From NCBI GenBank assembly GCA_945965395.1, contig CAMFND010000160.1, positions 1-64,000 of the forward strand: a stretch of DNA of 64,000 bases. Direction: 5' to 3'. The DNA comes from an uncultured Bacteroides sp. GTDB taxonomy: Bacteria > Bacteroidota > Bacteroidia > Bacteroidales > Bacteroidaceae. Of this stretch, positions 25,964 through 34,902 are shown piece by piece. Position 1 is the stretch's first letter. The number at the start of each line of letters is the position of its first letter. A program made the position numbers and the translations under genes. Under the pieces are notes generated by a model. That model searched no databases, had not been told where the DNA came from, and saw only the letters and a list, made by a program, of their open reading frames with translations.

Positions 25964-28900
25964 CTATTTCTCTTTCTTGCTTCGTATGCTTTGAGGAGCT
26001 ACGCCAAAATATGCTTTATATAATTTACTGAAATAACGTGGAGAAGAAAATCCTAATTGGATAGATATTTCAGATATATTGAATTCTGGGTGTTCTTTTA
26101 AGAGTCTCATAGCTTCCTCCAGTTTGATTCTTAGGATGAATTCGTTTGGGGGGATTCCTACCAGCTGCTTGAATTTTGTATATAGCTTGCTTCTGCCCAT
26201 GCAAAGATGATTCGCTAAAACCATTACATCAAACTCTGGGTTAGTAAAATTCTCACGTATAATGTTTATGCATTTTTTTAATAGTTTTCTATCAGCTTCA
26301 CTAATCGCATCTGCTTCTGTTGTTGTGGGAACAGAAGGATTATGGGTGTAATAATCCTTCAGGCGCTTTTTGTTCTTTAACAAACTACGGCAGCGAGCTA
26401 AAAGAACTCTTATGTCAAACGGTTTAATAATATAATCGTCTGCCCCAAACATAAATGATTCTATCATGTTCTCAACAGACATTTGTCCAGTTATTAAAAT
26501 GATGGATATGTGGGATAGTTCTATATTATTTTTAATTTTATAACAGAGCTCTTTCCCTGATAAACCGGGAAGTAGGAGGTCACTAATTATTAAATCAGGA
26601 TTGAGTTCCTGAGCTAGGTTTAGAGCTTCTTGTCCGTTGTGTGTAATATGTAGTTGGTATGTATGTTGAAGCACTTCCTTTAAGATGTTACATAATTCTT
26701 CATTATCTTCGACCAAAAGTAGGACTGGGTTGTTTATATTTTCTTTTTCTTGTTTTCCTTCTATTTCGATTTCTTCGTCTTTTTCAGGAATGTAGAATGT
26801 TGAAAGCCTAATTTCCGAATCTGCTGGCAAAATAGCTTCAGTTTGACTCGCATATGTTAATATTTCTTCTTTAAAATGTTGTTTCCCAAGAGGGAGTGAT
26901 ACTGTGAAACGAGTGCCCTTCTGTAAAGTGCTGTGAACTGTAATATTGCCGTGATGCAGTTCTACAATATTTTTGGCAATAGAGAGCCCGATACCAGTAC
27001 CTGGAGTTAGTGAGTTCGGCTGAGATTCTACTTGGTAAAACTGATTGAAGATTTTCTGTATATCTTTTTCTGAGATTCCAATACCTGTGTCAGATACTGT
27101 TATTATTGCATCTTTATTGTTCGAATAAATTTCTATGTTTATGCAGCCATGTGTGGGAGTATATTTAAAAGCATTTAATAAAAGATTAGAGAATACTTTT
27201 TGCATTTGTAGTTCATCAAACCAGACTGGCAGATTTTCCGTTGAAGCTTGAAAATGGTATTCAATCTCCTTTTGAGATGCGATTTCGTGGAAGGAAGTAT
27301 ATATTTGATGGACAAAACTGACCATATTATGCTCTTCTACTTTTAATTTTAGACCTCCTTCTTCTTGCTTTTGGAAGTCAAGCAATTCTGAAATTAATTT
27401 TCTCATATTCCATGCGTTTTTATATATACGCAAGATTCGGTTATGAATGGCTGTACTTAAATAATCAGTTTGTAGCAATGTTTCCAACTGGCTTAAGATA
27501 AGGGTTAGAGGTGTGCGAAACTCGTGTGAAATATTTGTGAAAAAATTTATCTTTAGTTGGTTTAATTCTTCTATTCTTTCTTTTTCCTTTCTTTCGAATT
27601 TTAATGATGAGCGTAAAGACGTTTGTTTGATTATGAAATTAATAATCAATAAAATGACTCCTAATGTAAGAAGAATATATATTGTATATGCCCATGAACT
27701 TGCATAAAATGGTGGGGCTATATGAATGTTTAATTGTGCTTCTTGTATTGTTGACTGATTTTGAGCAACAGGACGTAGTCTTAGTTTGTAATTTCCTGGG
27801 GGGAGGTTAGTATAAGTAATATTTCGTCCATGCGTCTGATTCCAGCTGTTATCAAAGCCTTGGAGAAAATATTCAAATGATTGATATAAATCGTTGAAGT
27901 GATTAAATGTTGAAAATTCAATAGTGATATTATTTTGATTATATGAAAGATCTAACGTATTTGTTTTGTTTAATATATGTGATAATATCTTTGTACTGTC
28001 ACCAGGAAATACTTCTTGATTATATACAAATAATCTGTCAAAGGAAACAGTTTGTGATTGTGGAGTATTGTCGAGAGTTTGTTGTTGAATAACAGCTAAT
28101 CCATTAGTTCCACTTATGTAAAGTCTACCTTTGGAATCTTTAAATAGGCTTGAGCCTAAACTGTAGGTCTGATTAAAAAAACGGAATGTGTTTTCTGTTT
28201 TTCCGCTTTGTGTATTAAATATAGATAATCCCTTCCCGTGAATCAGGTACAAATTATTGGGCTTATTTGAATTACATAGATAGTAGCAAAAATTATTAGG
28301 TACACTTTGGTTGCCAACATTGTATGCTTCAAAAAAGTTTTTATGGTTTAGATAATGAAATATACCTGATCCAATAGTGCAGATATAGATTTCTCCTTGA
28401 GAATCTTCAAAAATTTGTGACACGCCACTTTGTTTGAGTGAATCAAGCTTATAATAAGTTAATTGGTTGTTTCTGAGATTGATAGATGTGACCCCTCCTT
28501 TTACATGTCCTAACCATAATCGTTCTCTGCTATCAATTAGGAAAGTTTCATAGGCAAACTTTTGGTTTAATACTTGATTTATTTTTGGGTCGTTTGAGAG
28601 AGGAAGGAACTTTTCATTGTGAATATCCATGAAGGTAACCCCTCCTTGTGTTAATACAATGAGTCCATCTTTATATTTTTGAATTTCATTGACAATGTCG
28701 TAAGGGAGTGATTGTATATCATCGGTTTTGTGAGTAAGACGATGTCCTGTTTGAGTCTTTAAATCTAAGATGTACATTCCTCCTAAATGAGTTCCTATAT
28801 ATAGTTTTTCATTTTGGGTATTATATAATATTGATTTTAGGTTGTTGCTTCCCAAACTTTGATTATTTCCCGGTTGATGGATATATTGTGTGAATTTTCC

Positions 28901-29986
28901 TGTGGTACGGTTCAAGCTATGTAGCCCTCCTCCTTCTGTACAAATCCATAAGTTCTCTTTTTTGTCTTCTGCCATTTTTCCAGTTACAGGAAAGTTAAGC
29001 CAGTTCTTTTTTAAAGGATCTGCATGGTAAAAGTAGTCACTAGACGGATTGGGGTTAAATATATTGACACCTCCATAATATGTTCCTGCCCAGATATTAC
29101 CTTGTATATCTTTACATAATGAAAGTATAGAGCAATGGCTTAGTGTATTGGGAGATACTCCATATTCTGTGTAATGTGTCCAGAAATTAGATTCTGGGTG
29201 AAAACAATCGATTCCTTTGAAGGAACCAATCCATATATTCCCATAATTGTCTTCAATAATATCACGTATTTGGTTATGTGATATTGTTCTTGGGGTGTCA
29301 TTACTTGTGTAATGAATCAGAGTTTGCGAGGGGGTGAAACGGTATAATCCATTCCATCCTCCAATCCATATATTATGTTTTTTGTCTACAAAAATGCAAC
29401 TCCCATTATTAAAGTCTGCAGCTTTTGTTATATCATTAGGATTCTTTCTTGAAATACGATATAGTGCTGTTGAATTGATAGCCCATATAGTATCATTGTC
29501 AATATATAAATTGGTTATTTTATTAGGTTTCTGGGTAAATAAAGAAAGTTTCTTTTCTTGTTGTGTATAATAATATATGCCATCAGTACATGTTATCCAT
29601 AATGTATCTTTTTCGCAGAAAAGATTATACACCCCTTTATCTCTTATTTTTTCTACTTTTTGAGTATATAAGTTAATACTGAGTAAGTCTCCTTCAGAGA
29701 TAATATACAATGTTCCATTTCTATTGCCACTTATTCTCCCTATATTGCTGTTAAATATTTTTTTTTCAGAATTAGTCAAGGGAAAAGCTAATACGTTATT
29801 TCCATTATAACGATTTAGCCCTTCGCTTGTACCAATCCATACAGCTCCGAATTCGTCTTGAAAAATAGTATGTATGCAAACTTGAGACAATCCATCTGGA
29901 ATTCCGAGGTGTTTGAAGTATAAATCTTGAGCTTGTATTGTTATGTATGCAATGAAGCAGAAAATAAGAATGGCAAAGTTTCTCAT
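25964..29986 (-). CDS. Hybrid two-component system regulator (HTCS) of the PUL
   Basis: This 1340-residue one-protein sensor and activator spans the inner membrane. Repeated two-bladed beta-propeller motifs (GVWIGTSEGLNRY, NIWIGGWNGLYRF, NIWAGTYYGGVNIF) fill the periplasmic 700 residues. A Y_Y_Y domain, a transmembrane segment near 765, a HisKA domain with His821 in SHEFRTPL, an HATPase with GTGIGLSIAK, a receiver domain with phospho-acceptor Asp1136 (ISDLLLPG), and a C-terminal AraC helix-turn-helix follow. HTCS proteins bind a PUL-derived oligosaccharide and activate the adjacent susCD and enzyme genes. It is transcribed in the susCD direction and divergently from the GH29 gene. The promoter box is at 30009-30016. 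Confidence 0.95.
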   Translation of the reverse strand: MRNFAILIFCFIAYITIQAQDLYFKHLGIPDGLSQVCIHTIFQDEFGAVWIGTSEGLNRYNGNNVLAFPLTNSEKKIFNSNIGRISGNRNGTLYIISEGDLLSINLYTQKVEKIRDKGVYNLFCEKDTLWITCTDGIYYYTQQEKKLSLFTQKPNKITNLYIDNDTIWAINSTALYRISRKNPNDITKAADFNNGSCIFVDKKHNIWIGGWNGLYRFTPSQTLIHYTSNDTPRTISHNQIRDIIEDNYGNIWIGSFKGIDCFHPESNFWTHYTEYGVSPNTLSHCSILSLCKDIQGNIWAGTYYGGVNIFNPNPSSDYFYHADPLKKNWLNFPVTGKMAEDKKENLWICTEGGGLHSLNRTTGKFTQYIHQPGNNQSLGSNNLKSILYNTQNEKLYIGTHLGGMYILDLKTQTGHRLTHKTDDIQSLPYDIVNEIQKYKDGLIVLTQGGVTFMDIHNEKFLPLSNDPKINQVLNQKFAYETFLIDSRERLWLGHVKGGVTSINLRNNQLTYYKLDSLKQSGVSQIFEDSQGEIYICTIGSGIFHYLNHKNFFEAYNVGNQSVPNNFCYYLCNSNKPNNLYLIHGKGLSIFNTQSGKTENTFRFFNQTYSLGSSLFKDSKGRLYISGTNGLAVIQQQTLDNTPQSQTVSFDRLFVYNQEVFPGDSTKILSHILNKTNTLDLSYNQNNITIEFSTFNHFNDLYQSFEYFLQGFDNSWNQTHGRNITYTNLPPGNYKLRLRPVAQNQSTIQEAQLNIHIAPPFYASSWAYTIYILLTLGVILLIINFIIKQTSLRSSLKFERKEKERIEELNQLKINFFTNISHEFRTPLTLILSQLETLLQTDYLSTAIHNRILRIYKNAWNMRKLISELLDFQKQEEGGLKLKVEEHNMVSFVHQIYTSFHEIASQKEIEYHFQASTENLPVWFDELQMQKVFSNLLLNAFKYTPTHGCINIEIYSNNKDAIITVSDTGIGISEKDIQKIFNQFYQVESQPNSLTPGTGIGLSIAKNIVELHHGNITVHSTLQKGTRFTVSLPLGKQHFKEEILTYASQTEAILPADSEIRLSTFYIPEKDEEIEIEGKQEKENINNPVLLLVEDNEELCNILKEVLQHTYQLHITHNGQEALNLAQELNPDLIISDLLLPGLSGKELCYKIKNNIELSHISIILITGQMSVENMIESFMFGADDYIIKPFDIRVLLARCRSLLKNKKRLKDYYTHNPSVPTTTEADAISEADRKLLKKCINIIRENFTNPEFDVMVLANHLCMGRSKLYTKFKQLVGIPPNEFILRIKLEEAMRLLKEHPEFNISEISIQLGFSSPRYFSKLYKAYFGVAPQSIRSKKEK

Positions 29987-30008
29987 ATATTTAGTAATTT
30001 TCTAGGTA

Positions 30009-30016
30009 CAAAAATA
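30009..30016 (-). promoter_or_regulatory. -7 promoter box (TATTTTTG) for the HTCS gene
   Basis: The minus strand reads TATTTTTG 22 bases before the HTCS ATG at 29986. The plus-strand sequence is CAAAAATA. No good -33 TTTG is seen. Confidence 0.5.
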
Positions 30017-30144
30017 GAGAAAAAAACGAATAGGCTATTGTATTAAATGGCAAATACGTCCGAATAAAGTGTACAAATCTTCCAAAAAGAGAATAGGTGG
30101 AGGATTGAGAACTAGTGATAATATATGGATTTATATATTCCTTC

Positions 30145-30152
30145 TATTTTTG
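30145..30152 (+). promoter_or_regulatory. -7 promoter box (TATTTTTG) for the GH29-GH105-GH2 arm
   Basis: TATTTTTG lies 23 bases before ATG 30176. It falls inside the longer open frame that starts at 30125, which argues for 30176 as the real start of the fucosidase. Confidence 0.5.
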
Positions 30153-30175
30153 TTACAGCTAAAAAAAATTATATT

Positions 30176-31621
30176 ATGAGAAACCGAATATTAACTTTCG
30201 TATTATTATTGGTTGCTTGTGGCAATTTATGTGCTCAGCAAAAAAAATCATCAGATTTGTTACCTGCAGAACAGGAGATAATGCTTAAATATGGTGCAGA
30301 TCGTTTAGGCAAACGTCACGATGCGGCAATGGAACGTTTTCGTAGTCATCGTTTGGGAGCTTTTATTCATTGGGGATTATATGCTATTCCTGGAGGTGAA
30401 TGGAACGGAAAGGTCTATAATGGGGCAGCAGAATGGTTAAAGAGTTGGGCAAATGTTCCTTCTGAAGAGTGGATGGAATTAATGAATCAATGGAATCCTC
30501 AAAGATTTGATGCAACTAAGTGGGCTAGAATGGCTAAAGAAATGGGAGTAAAGTATGTGAAAATTACGACTAAGCATCATGAAGGATTCTGTTTATGGCC
30601 TAGTAAATATACTAAATATACAGTGGCAAATACCCCTTATAAAAAAGATATTTTAGGAGAACTGGTAAAAGCTTATAACAAAGAAGGCATTGATGTGCAT
30701 TTTTATTTCTCAGTCATGGATTGGAGTCATCCTGATTACCGTTATGATATAAAGTCAGAAGATGATGAGATTGCTTTTCGACGTTTTCTCGAGTTTACAG
30801 ATAATCAATTGAAAGAATTAGCAAGTCTTTACCCTACTGTAAAAGATTTCTGGTTTGATGGTACATGGGATGAAAGTATCAAAAAAAATGGATGGTGGAC
30901 AGCTCATGTAGAACAAATGTTGAAAGAGATGCTTCCCGGGGTTACTATTAATAGCCGTTTACGTGCAGATGATTATGGAAAGCGTCATTTTGATAGTAAT
31001 GGTCATTTGATGGGGGATTATGAGTCGGGGTATGAACGTCGGTTGCCAGATCCGGTAAAAGATTTAAAGGTGACAAAATGGGACTGGGAGGCATGTATGA
31101 CTATTCCTGAAAATCAATGGGGGTATCATAAGGATTGGTCATTAAGTTATGTAAAAAACTCTGTAGAGGTGTTAGAACGAATTGTACATGCTGTATCTAT
31201 GGGTGGTAATATGGTCGTGAATTTCGGCCCTCAACCTGATGGTGATTTCCGTCATGAAGAAAAAGAGGTGTCTGAGGCTGTTGGACGTTGGATGAAAAAG
31301 AATGGTGAGTGTGTTTATGGTTGTGACTATGCTGGCTTAGAAAAACAAGATTGGGGCTACTATACCCGTAATGGAAATGATATCTATATGGTTGTATTTA
31401 ATCTGCCTTTCTCAAAATGGTTGACAGTGAAGACACCAAAAGAATTAAAGCCGGTAGAGGCTGTTACACTAGATGGGCAGAAGGTGAAAGTGGTGGAAAC
31501 TACAAATAACGAATATAATGTTAAAGTACCAGAGAAGATAATAGGTGATCCATTCGTCATTAAATTAAAAGTAGAAATAGTAAATGGCTCTGTGGATAAA
31601 TATAAGGCTGCTTTGACTTAA
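30176..31621 (+). CDS. GH29 alpha-L-fucosidase (PUL)
   Basis: This 481-residue exported retaining alpha-L-fucosidase has a signal peptide (RILTFVLLLVACGNLCA). Conserved blocks include GAFIHWGLYAIPGGEWNG (61-78), KYVKITTKHHEGFCLWPS and FYFSVMDWSHPDYR. The catalytic nucleophile is Asp228 in FWFDGTWD. An in-frame ATG at 30125 is upstream of the promoter box and gives no signal peptide at its start, so 30176 is preferred. Length is normal for a GH29 catalytic domain plus a small beta-sandwich. It is the first gene of the rightward arm and shares the AT-rich composition of the HTCS and susCD genes, unlike the GH105 gene just after it. Confidence 0.92.
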   Translation: MRNRILTFVLLLVACGNLCAQQKKSSDLLPAEQEIMLKYGADRLGKRHDAAMERFRSHRLGAFIHWGLYAIPGGEWNGKVYNGAAEWLKSWANVPSEEWMELMNQWNPQRFDATKWARMAKEMGVKYVKITTKHHEGFCLWPSKYTKYTVANTPYKKDILGELVKAYNKEGIDVHFYFSVMDWSHPDYRYDIKSEDDEIAFRRFLEFTDNQLKELASLYPTVKDFWFDGTWDESIKKNGWWTAHVEQMLKEMLPGVTINSRLRADDYGKRHFDSNGHLMGDYESGYERRLPDPVKDLKVTKWDWEACMTIPENQWGYHKDWSLSYVKNSVEVLERIVHAVSMGGNMVVNFGPQPDGDFRHEEKEVSEAVGRWMKKNGECVYGCDYAGLEKQDWGYYTRNGNDIYMVVFNLPFSKWLTVKTPKELKPVEAVTLDGQKVKVVETTNNEYNVKVPEKIIGDPFVIKLKVEIVNGSVDKYKAALT

Positions 31622-31638
31622 TCATAGAAAGAAAAACT

Positions 31639-32751
31639 ATGAAACATTTTTGGATGTGTGCCTGTCTGTTGTTTTCAACCCTTACAGTTTGGGGACAGAC
31701 GAATTTCAGAAAATCGGAAATAAAGGAAGTAATGAAGCGCGTGGCCGACTGGCAGATAGCCAATCCGGACCAACGTCATGAACATGGTGATTTGGATTGG
31801 ACCAATGCGGCGTTGTACATGGGCATGATAGACTGGGCAGAGCTGACAGAAGGGGAGGATGGTAACCGAACATATTATGACTGGCTTCTGAAGATAGGAA
31901 GACGCAATCATTTTCAGATGGGGAAATGGATGTACCATGCCGACTTTATTGCCGTAGGTCAGCCTTTCATTGATTTGTATCAGAAATATAAGGAACAGAA
32001 GATGATTACACCTGTAATGGCACGAGCCAACTGGGTAGTAGAAAATATGCCGATGGCTTCCATGCAGTTGGATTATGGCAAGATGGAAACCTTGACACGC
32101 TGGTCATGGTGTGATGCGCTGTTTATGGCGCCTCCTGTGTATGCCAAGCTTTACGGGCAGACTTTAGACAGAAAATACCTTGATTTTATGAACCGGGAAT
32201 ACAAGGCTACTTACGATTTGCTTTTTGACAAAGACGAAAATCTCTTTTATCGTGACACTCGCTATATTGGTAAACAGGAAGCAAACGGGAAGAAGGTATT
32301 CTGGGGCCGTGGAAACGGATGGGTACTTGGCGGACTGGCTGAAATTCTGAAAGCATTGCCTGGAGATGAACCTTCCCGGAAATTTTATCAGGAATTATTT
32401 GTGACGCTGGCTACAAGAGTAGCCGAATTGCAGAGTGCTGACGGTTACTGGCATGCCAGTCTGTTGGATCCGGCATCTTATCCTTCACCGGAAACTAGTG
32501 CGACAGGATTCATCGTATATGCACTTGCTTATGGGGTAAACCAGCATTTGCTGGACAGAGATGCTTTTTTGCCGGTCTTGGAAAAAGGCTGGAAGGCTTT
32601 GACCGATGCGGTAGAAAAGAATGGGAAGTTGGGATATGTACAGCCTATTGGCGCCGACCCCAGGAAAGTAACTCGCGACATGACGGAAGTGTATGGCGTG
32701 GGTGCTTTCCTGATGGCCGGATGTGAATTGTATGAAATGGCAGAAAAATGA
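31639..32751 (+). CDS. GH105 unsaturated uronyl hydrolase (PUL)
   Basis: This 370-residue alpha/alpha-barrel enzyme removes 4,5-unsaturated uronic acid from lyase products by hydration of the enol ether. A signal peptide (MKHFWMCACLLFSTLTVWG) leads into the barrel. WSWCDALFMAPPV (155-167) contains the catalytic Asp159, and FWGRGNGWVLGGL (221-233) is the second GH105 signature. YteR-type enzymes act on rhamnogalacturonan products, but GH105 also includes enzymes for other unsaturated uronides. With a PL8 lyase in the same PUL, it is the natural candidate for the next step. It overlaps the GH2 gene by 4 bases (ATGA). It is clearly more GC-rich than the GH29 gene 17 bases upstream. Confidence 0.9.
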   Translation: MKHFWMCACLLFSTLTVWGQTNFRKSEIKEVMKRVADWQIANPDQRHEHGDLDWTNAALYMGMIDWAELTEGEDGNRTYYDWLLKIGRRNHFQMGKWMYHADFIAVGQPFIDLYQKYKEQKMITPVMARANWVVENMPMASMQLDYGKMETLTRWSWCDALFMAPPVYAKLYGQTLDRKYLDFMNREYKATYDLLFDKDENLFYRDTRYIGKQEANGKKVFWGRGNGWVLGGLAEILKALPGDEPSRKFYQELFVTLATRVAELQSADGYWHASLLDPASYPSPETSATGFIVYALAYGVNQHLLDRDAFLPVLEKGWKALTDAVEKNGKLGYVQPIGADPRKVTRDMTEVYGVGAFLMAGCELYEMAEK

Positions 32752-34859
32752 AACTATATAAGATTATAGGAGCGTGCCTGTTGTCTGGTCTGTGTGCGAC
32801 AGGCGCTTTTTCGAGAGAGGTAATCAGCTTTAATGATGGCTGGTTGTTTAAAAAAGGGCCGTTTGCAACAGACATGATGAAGGCAGTTGCCCAGTGGGAG
32901 AGTAAATGGACAGAGGTGACTATCCCTCATACCTGGAATGCGAAGGATATGCAGGTGAAGACAAACTCTTTTTATGAGGGGGCGGCTTATTATCGTAAGA
33001 CTTATGTGATTCCCGAGACCATGAAGGGGAAGCGTTTGTTCTTGCGCTTTGAAGGCGTGGGCACTTGCACGGAAGTGTATGTTAACGGTTATCTGGCGGG
33101 TACGCACAAGGGAGGATATTCCGCCTTTGTCTGTGAGATTGGTGAGCAGGTAAAATATGGAGAAAACAATGAGATTGTGGTGAAGGCTGACAATACAGCT
33201 CGTCCGGATGTCATTCCGGTGAACCACAGCCTTTTTGGCGTGTATGGGGGTATCTATCGCCCGGTGTCGTTGGTAGTAACAGAGCCTTGCCATATTGCGG
33301 TGGAAGATTATGCTTCTCCAGGAGTCTATATTACCCAGAAAAATGTGTCGAAAAGTGCAGCGGAAGTAAATGTAAAGGTAAAACTGGACAATGCTTCCTT
33401 ACAACCGGAAACATTAGAACTGGAGAATGTAATCTATGATGCGGAAGGCAAGCTGGTGAAGAAGCATATACGCAGTTTGGAGTTGACTCCGCAAGGTATG
33501 CAGTCGTATACGGCTTCTTTCCAATTAAAACGTCCGCATTTGTGGCAGGGACGGAAAGAACCTTATTTATATAAGGTAGTATCCCGTCTGAAGCAGGAGG
33601 GACGGGTGATTGATGAAGTGGTACAGCCGTTGGGTATCCGTAAATATGAAATTGTGGCCGGGAAAGGCTTTTTCCTGAATGGAGAGAAATATCCCATGTA
33701 TGGAGTAACTCGCCATCAGGACTGGTGGGGAAAGGGCAGTGCGTTGACAAATCAGGAACACGACGCGGATTTAGCCATGATTATGGATATTGGAGCTACC
33801 ACCATTCGCCTGGCACACTATCAGCAGGCAGAGTATATGTATGCCAAATGCGATAGCCTGGGACTGATAGTTTGGGCTGAGATTCCTTTTGTAAATCGGG
33901 TGACGGGGCAGGAATGGGATAATGCCCATCAGCAGATGAGGGAATTGGTTCGACAGAATTTTAATCACCCTTCCATTTATATTTGGGGAATTCATAATGA
34001 GGTGTATCATCCGCATGGTTACACGGCTGCATTGACCCGTTCGTTGCACGATGTGTGTAAGACGGATGATCCGGACCGCTATACGGCTGCTGTGAATGGC
34101 TATGGACATGCTGAACATCCGGTGAACCAGAATGCAGATGTTCAAGGAATGAACCGCTACTTTGGCTGGTATGAACGAAAGATACAGGATATCAAACCTT
34201 GGGTGGAAGGTCTGGAAAAAAATTACCCCTGGCAGAAACTGATGTTGACAGAATATGGGGCGGATGCGAACTTAGAGCATCAAACTGAATATCTAGGAGA
34301 TGCCTTGAACTGGGGAAAGCCTTTTTATCCTGAGACTTTCCAGACAAAAGTACATGAGTATCAGTGGAGCGTGATTGCTGAACACCCTTACATTATCGCT
34401 TCTTACCTATGGAATATGTTTGATTTTGCTGTGCCTATGTGGGAGCGTGGAGGAGTTCCTGCACGTAACTTGAAAGGAATGGTGACTTTCGACCGTAAAA
34501 TTAAGAAGGATTCTTATTATTGGTATAAAGCTAACTGGAGTAAGGAACCTGTACTTTATCTGACACAGCGCCGTAATGTGGACAGAGAAAGAAAAGAAAC
34601 TTCTGTAACTGTGTATTCCAATATTGGAACTCCGGTGGTATACCTGAACGGGAAACCTTTGGAAGGTATCCATAAAGGATATACAGAGGTACACTATGTA
34701 TTTGATAAAGTGACGCTGGCTCAGGGAAAGAATATATTGAAGGCTGTAGTCAGCTATCAGGGAAAAGAATATGTAGATGAGATAGAATGGAACTATACTG
34801 GTGAAAAGAATAGGGGGACTATCGTGCATGAAAATAAGAAGGAGCATGCAGGATGGTAA
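32748..34859 (+). CDS. GH2-family exo-beta-glycosidase (PUL; beta-galactosidase or beta-glucuronidase)
   Basis: This 703-residue GH2 has an N-terminal jelly roll (about 25-180, FNDGWLFKKG and SLFGVYGGIYRPV), an Ig-like domain (about 185-295) and a TIM barrel. The acid/base is Glu418 in WGIHNEVY and the nucleophile Glu502 in LMLTEYGADA. A small C-terminal Ig-like domain (about 600-680) follows. Motifs do not separate galactosidase from glucuronidase. The hydrophobic N-terminus (KIIGACLLSGLCATGAFS) suggests export to the periplasm. Start and GH105 stop overlap (ATGA), so translation is coupled. It ends at a strong terminator. Confidence 0.88.
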   Translation: MKLYKIIGACLLSGLCATGAFSREVISFNDGWLFKKGPFATDMMKAVAQWESKWTEVTIPHTWNAKDMQVKTNSFYEGAAYYRKTYVIPETMKGKRLFLRFEGVGTCTEVYVNGYLAGTHKGGYSAFVCEIGEQVKYGENNEIVVKADNTARPDVIPVNHSLFGVYGGIYRPVSLVVTEPCHIAVEDYASPGVYITQKNVSKSAAEVNVKVKLDNASLQPETLELENVIYDAEGKLVKKHIRSLELTPQGMQSYTASFQLKRPHLWQGRKEPYLYKVVSRLKQEGRVIDEVVQPLGIRKYEIVAGKGFFLNGEKYPMYGVTRHQDWWGKGSALTNQEHDADLAMIMDIGATTIRLAHYQQAEYMYAKCDSLGLIVWAEIPFVNRVTGQEWDNAHQQMRELVRQNFNHPSIYIWGIHNEVYHPHGYTAALTRSLHDVCKTDDPDRYTAAVNGYGHAEHPVNQNADVQGMNRYFGWYERKIQDIKPWVEGLEKNYPWQKLMLTEYGADANLEHQTEYLGDALNWGKPFYPETFQTKVHEYQWSVIAEHPYIIASYLWNMFDFAVPMWERGGVPARNLKGMVTFDRKIKKDSYYWYKANWSKEPVLYLTQRRNVDRERKETSVTVYSNIGTPVVYLNGKPLEGIHKGYTEVHYVFDKVTLAQGKNILKAVVSYQGKEYVDEIEWNYTGEKNRGTIVHENKKEHAGW

Positions 34860-34865
34860 TTAAAG

Positions 34866-34896
34866 AACGGGGCTTTTAAGGCCCCGTTTTTTTTTG
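34866..34896. terminator. Bidirectional hairpin terminator
   Basis: AACGGGGC (34866-34873) and GCCCCGTT (34881-34888) form a GC-rich stem with a T run after it on the plus strand. It ends the GH29-GH105-GH2 transcript and separates it from the convergent GH110 gene. Confidence 0.85.
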
Positions 34897-34902
34897 TAAA
34901 TG

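Noticed and set aside
30125..30175. Upstream start of the GH29 gene
   Set aside because: The added residues precede a normal signal peptide and overlap the TATTTTTG promoter box, so ATG 30176 is better.
31639..32751. GH88 assignment for the unsaturated uronyl hydrolase
   Set aside because: GH88 would fit a PL8 PUL, but the WSWCDALFMAPPV and WGRGNGWVLGG blocks are GH105 signatures.
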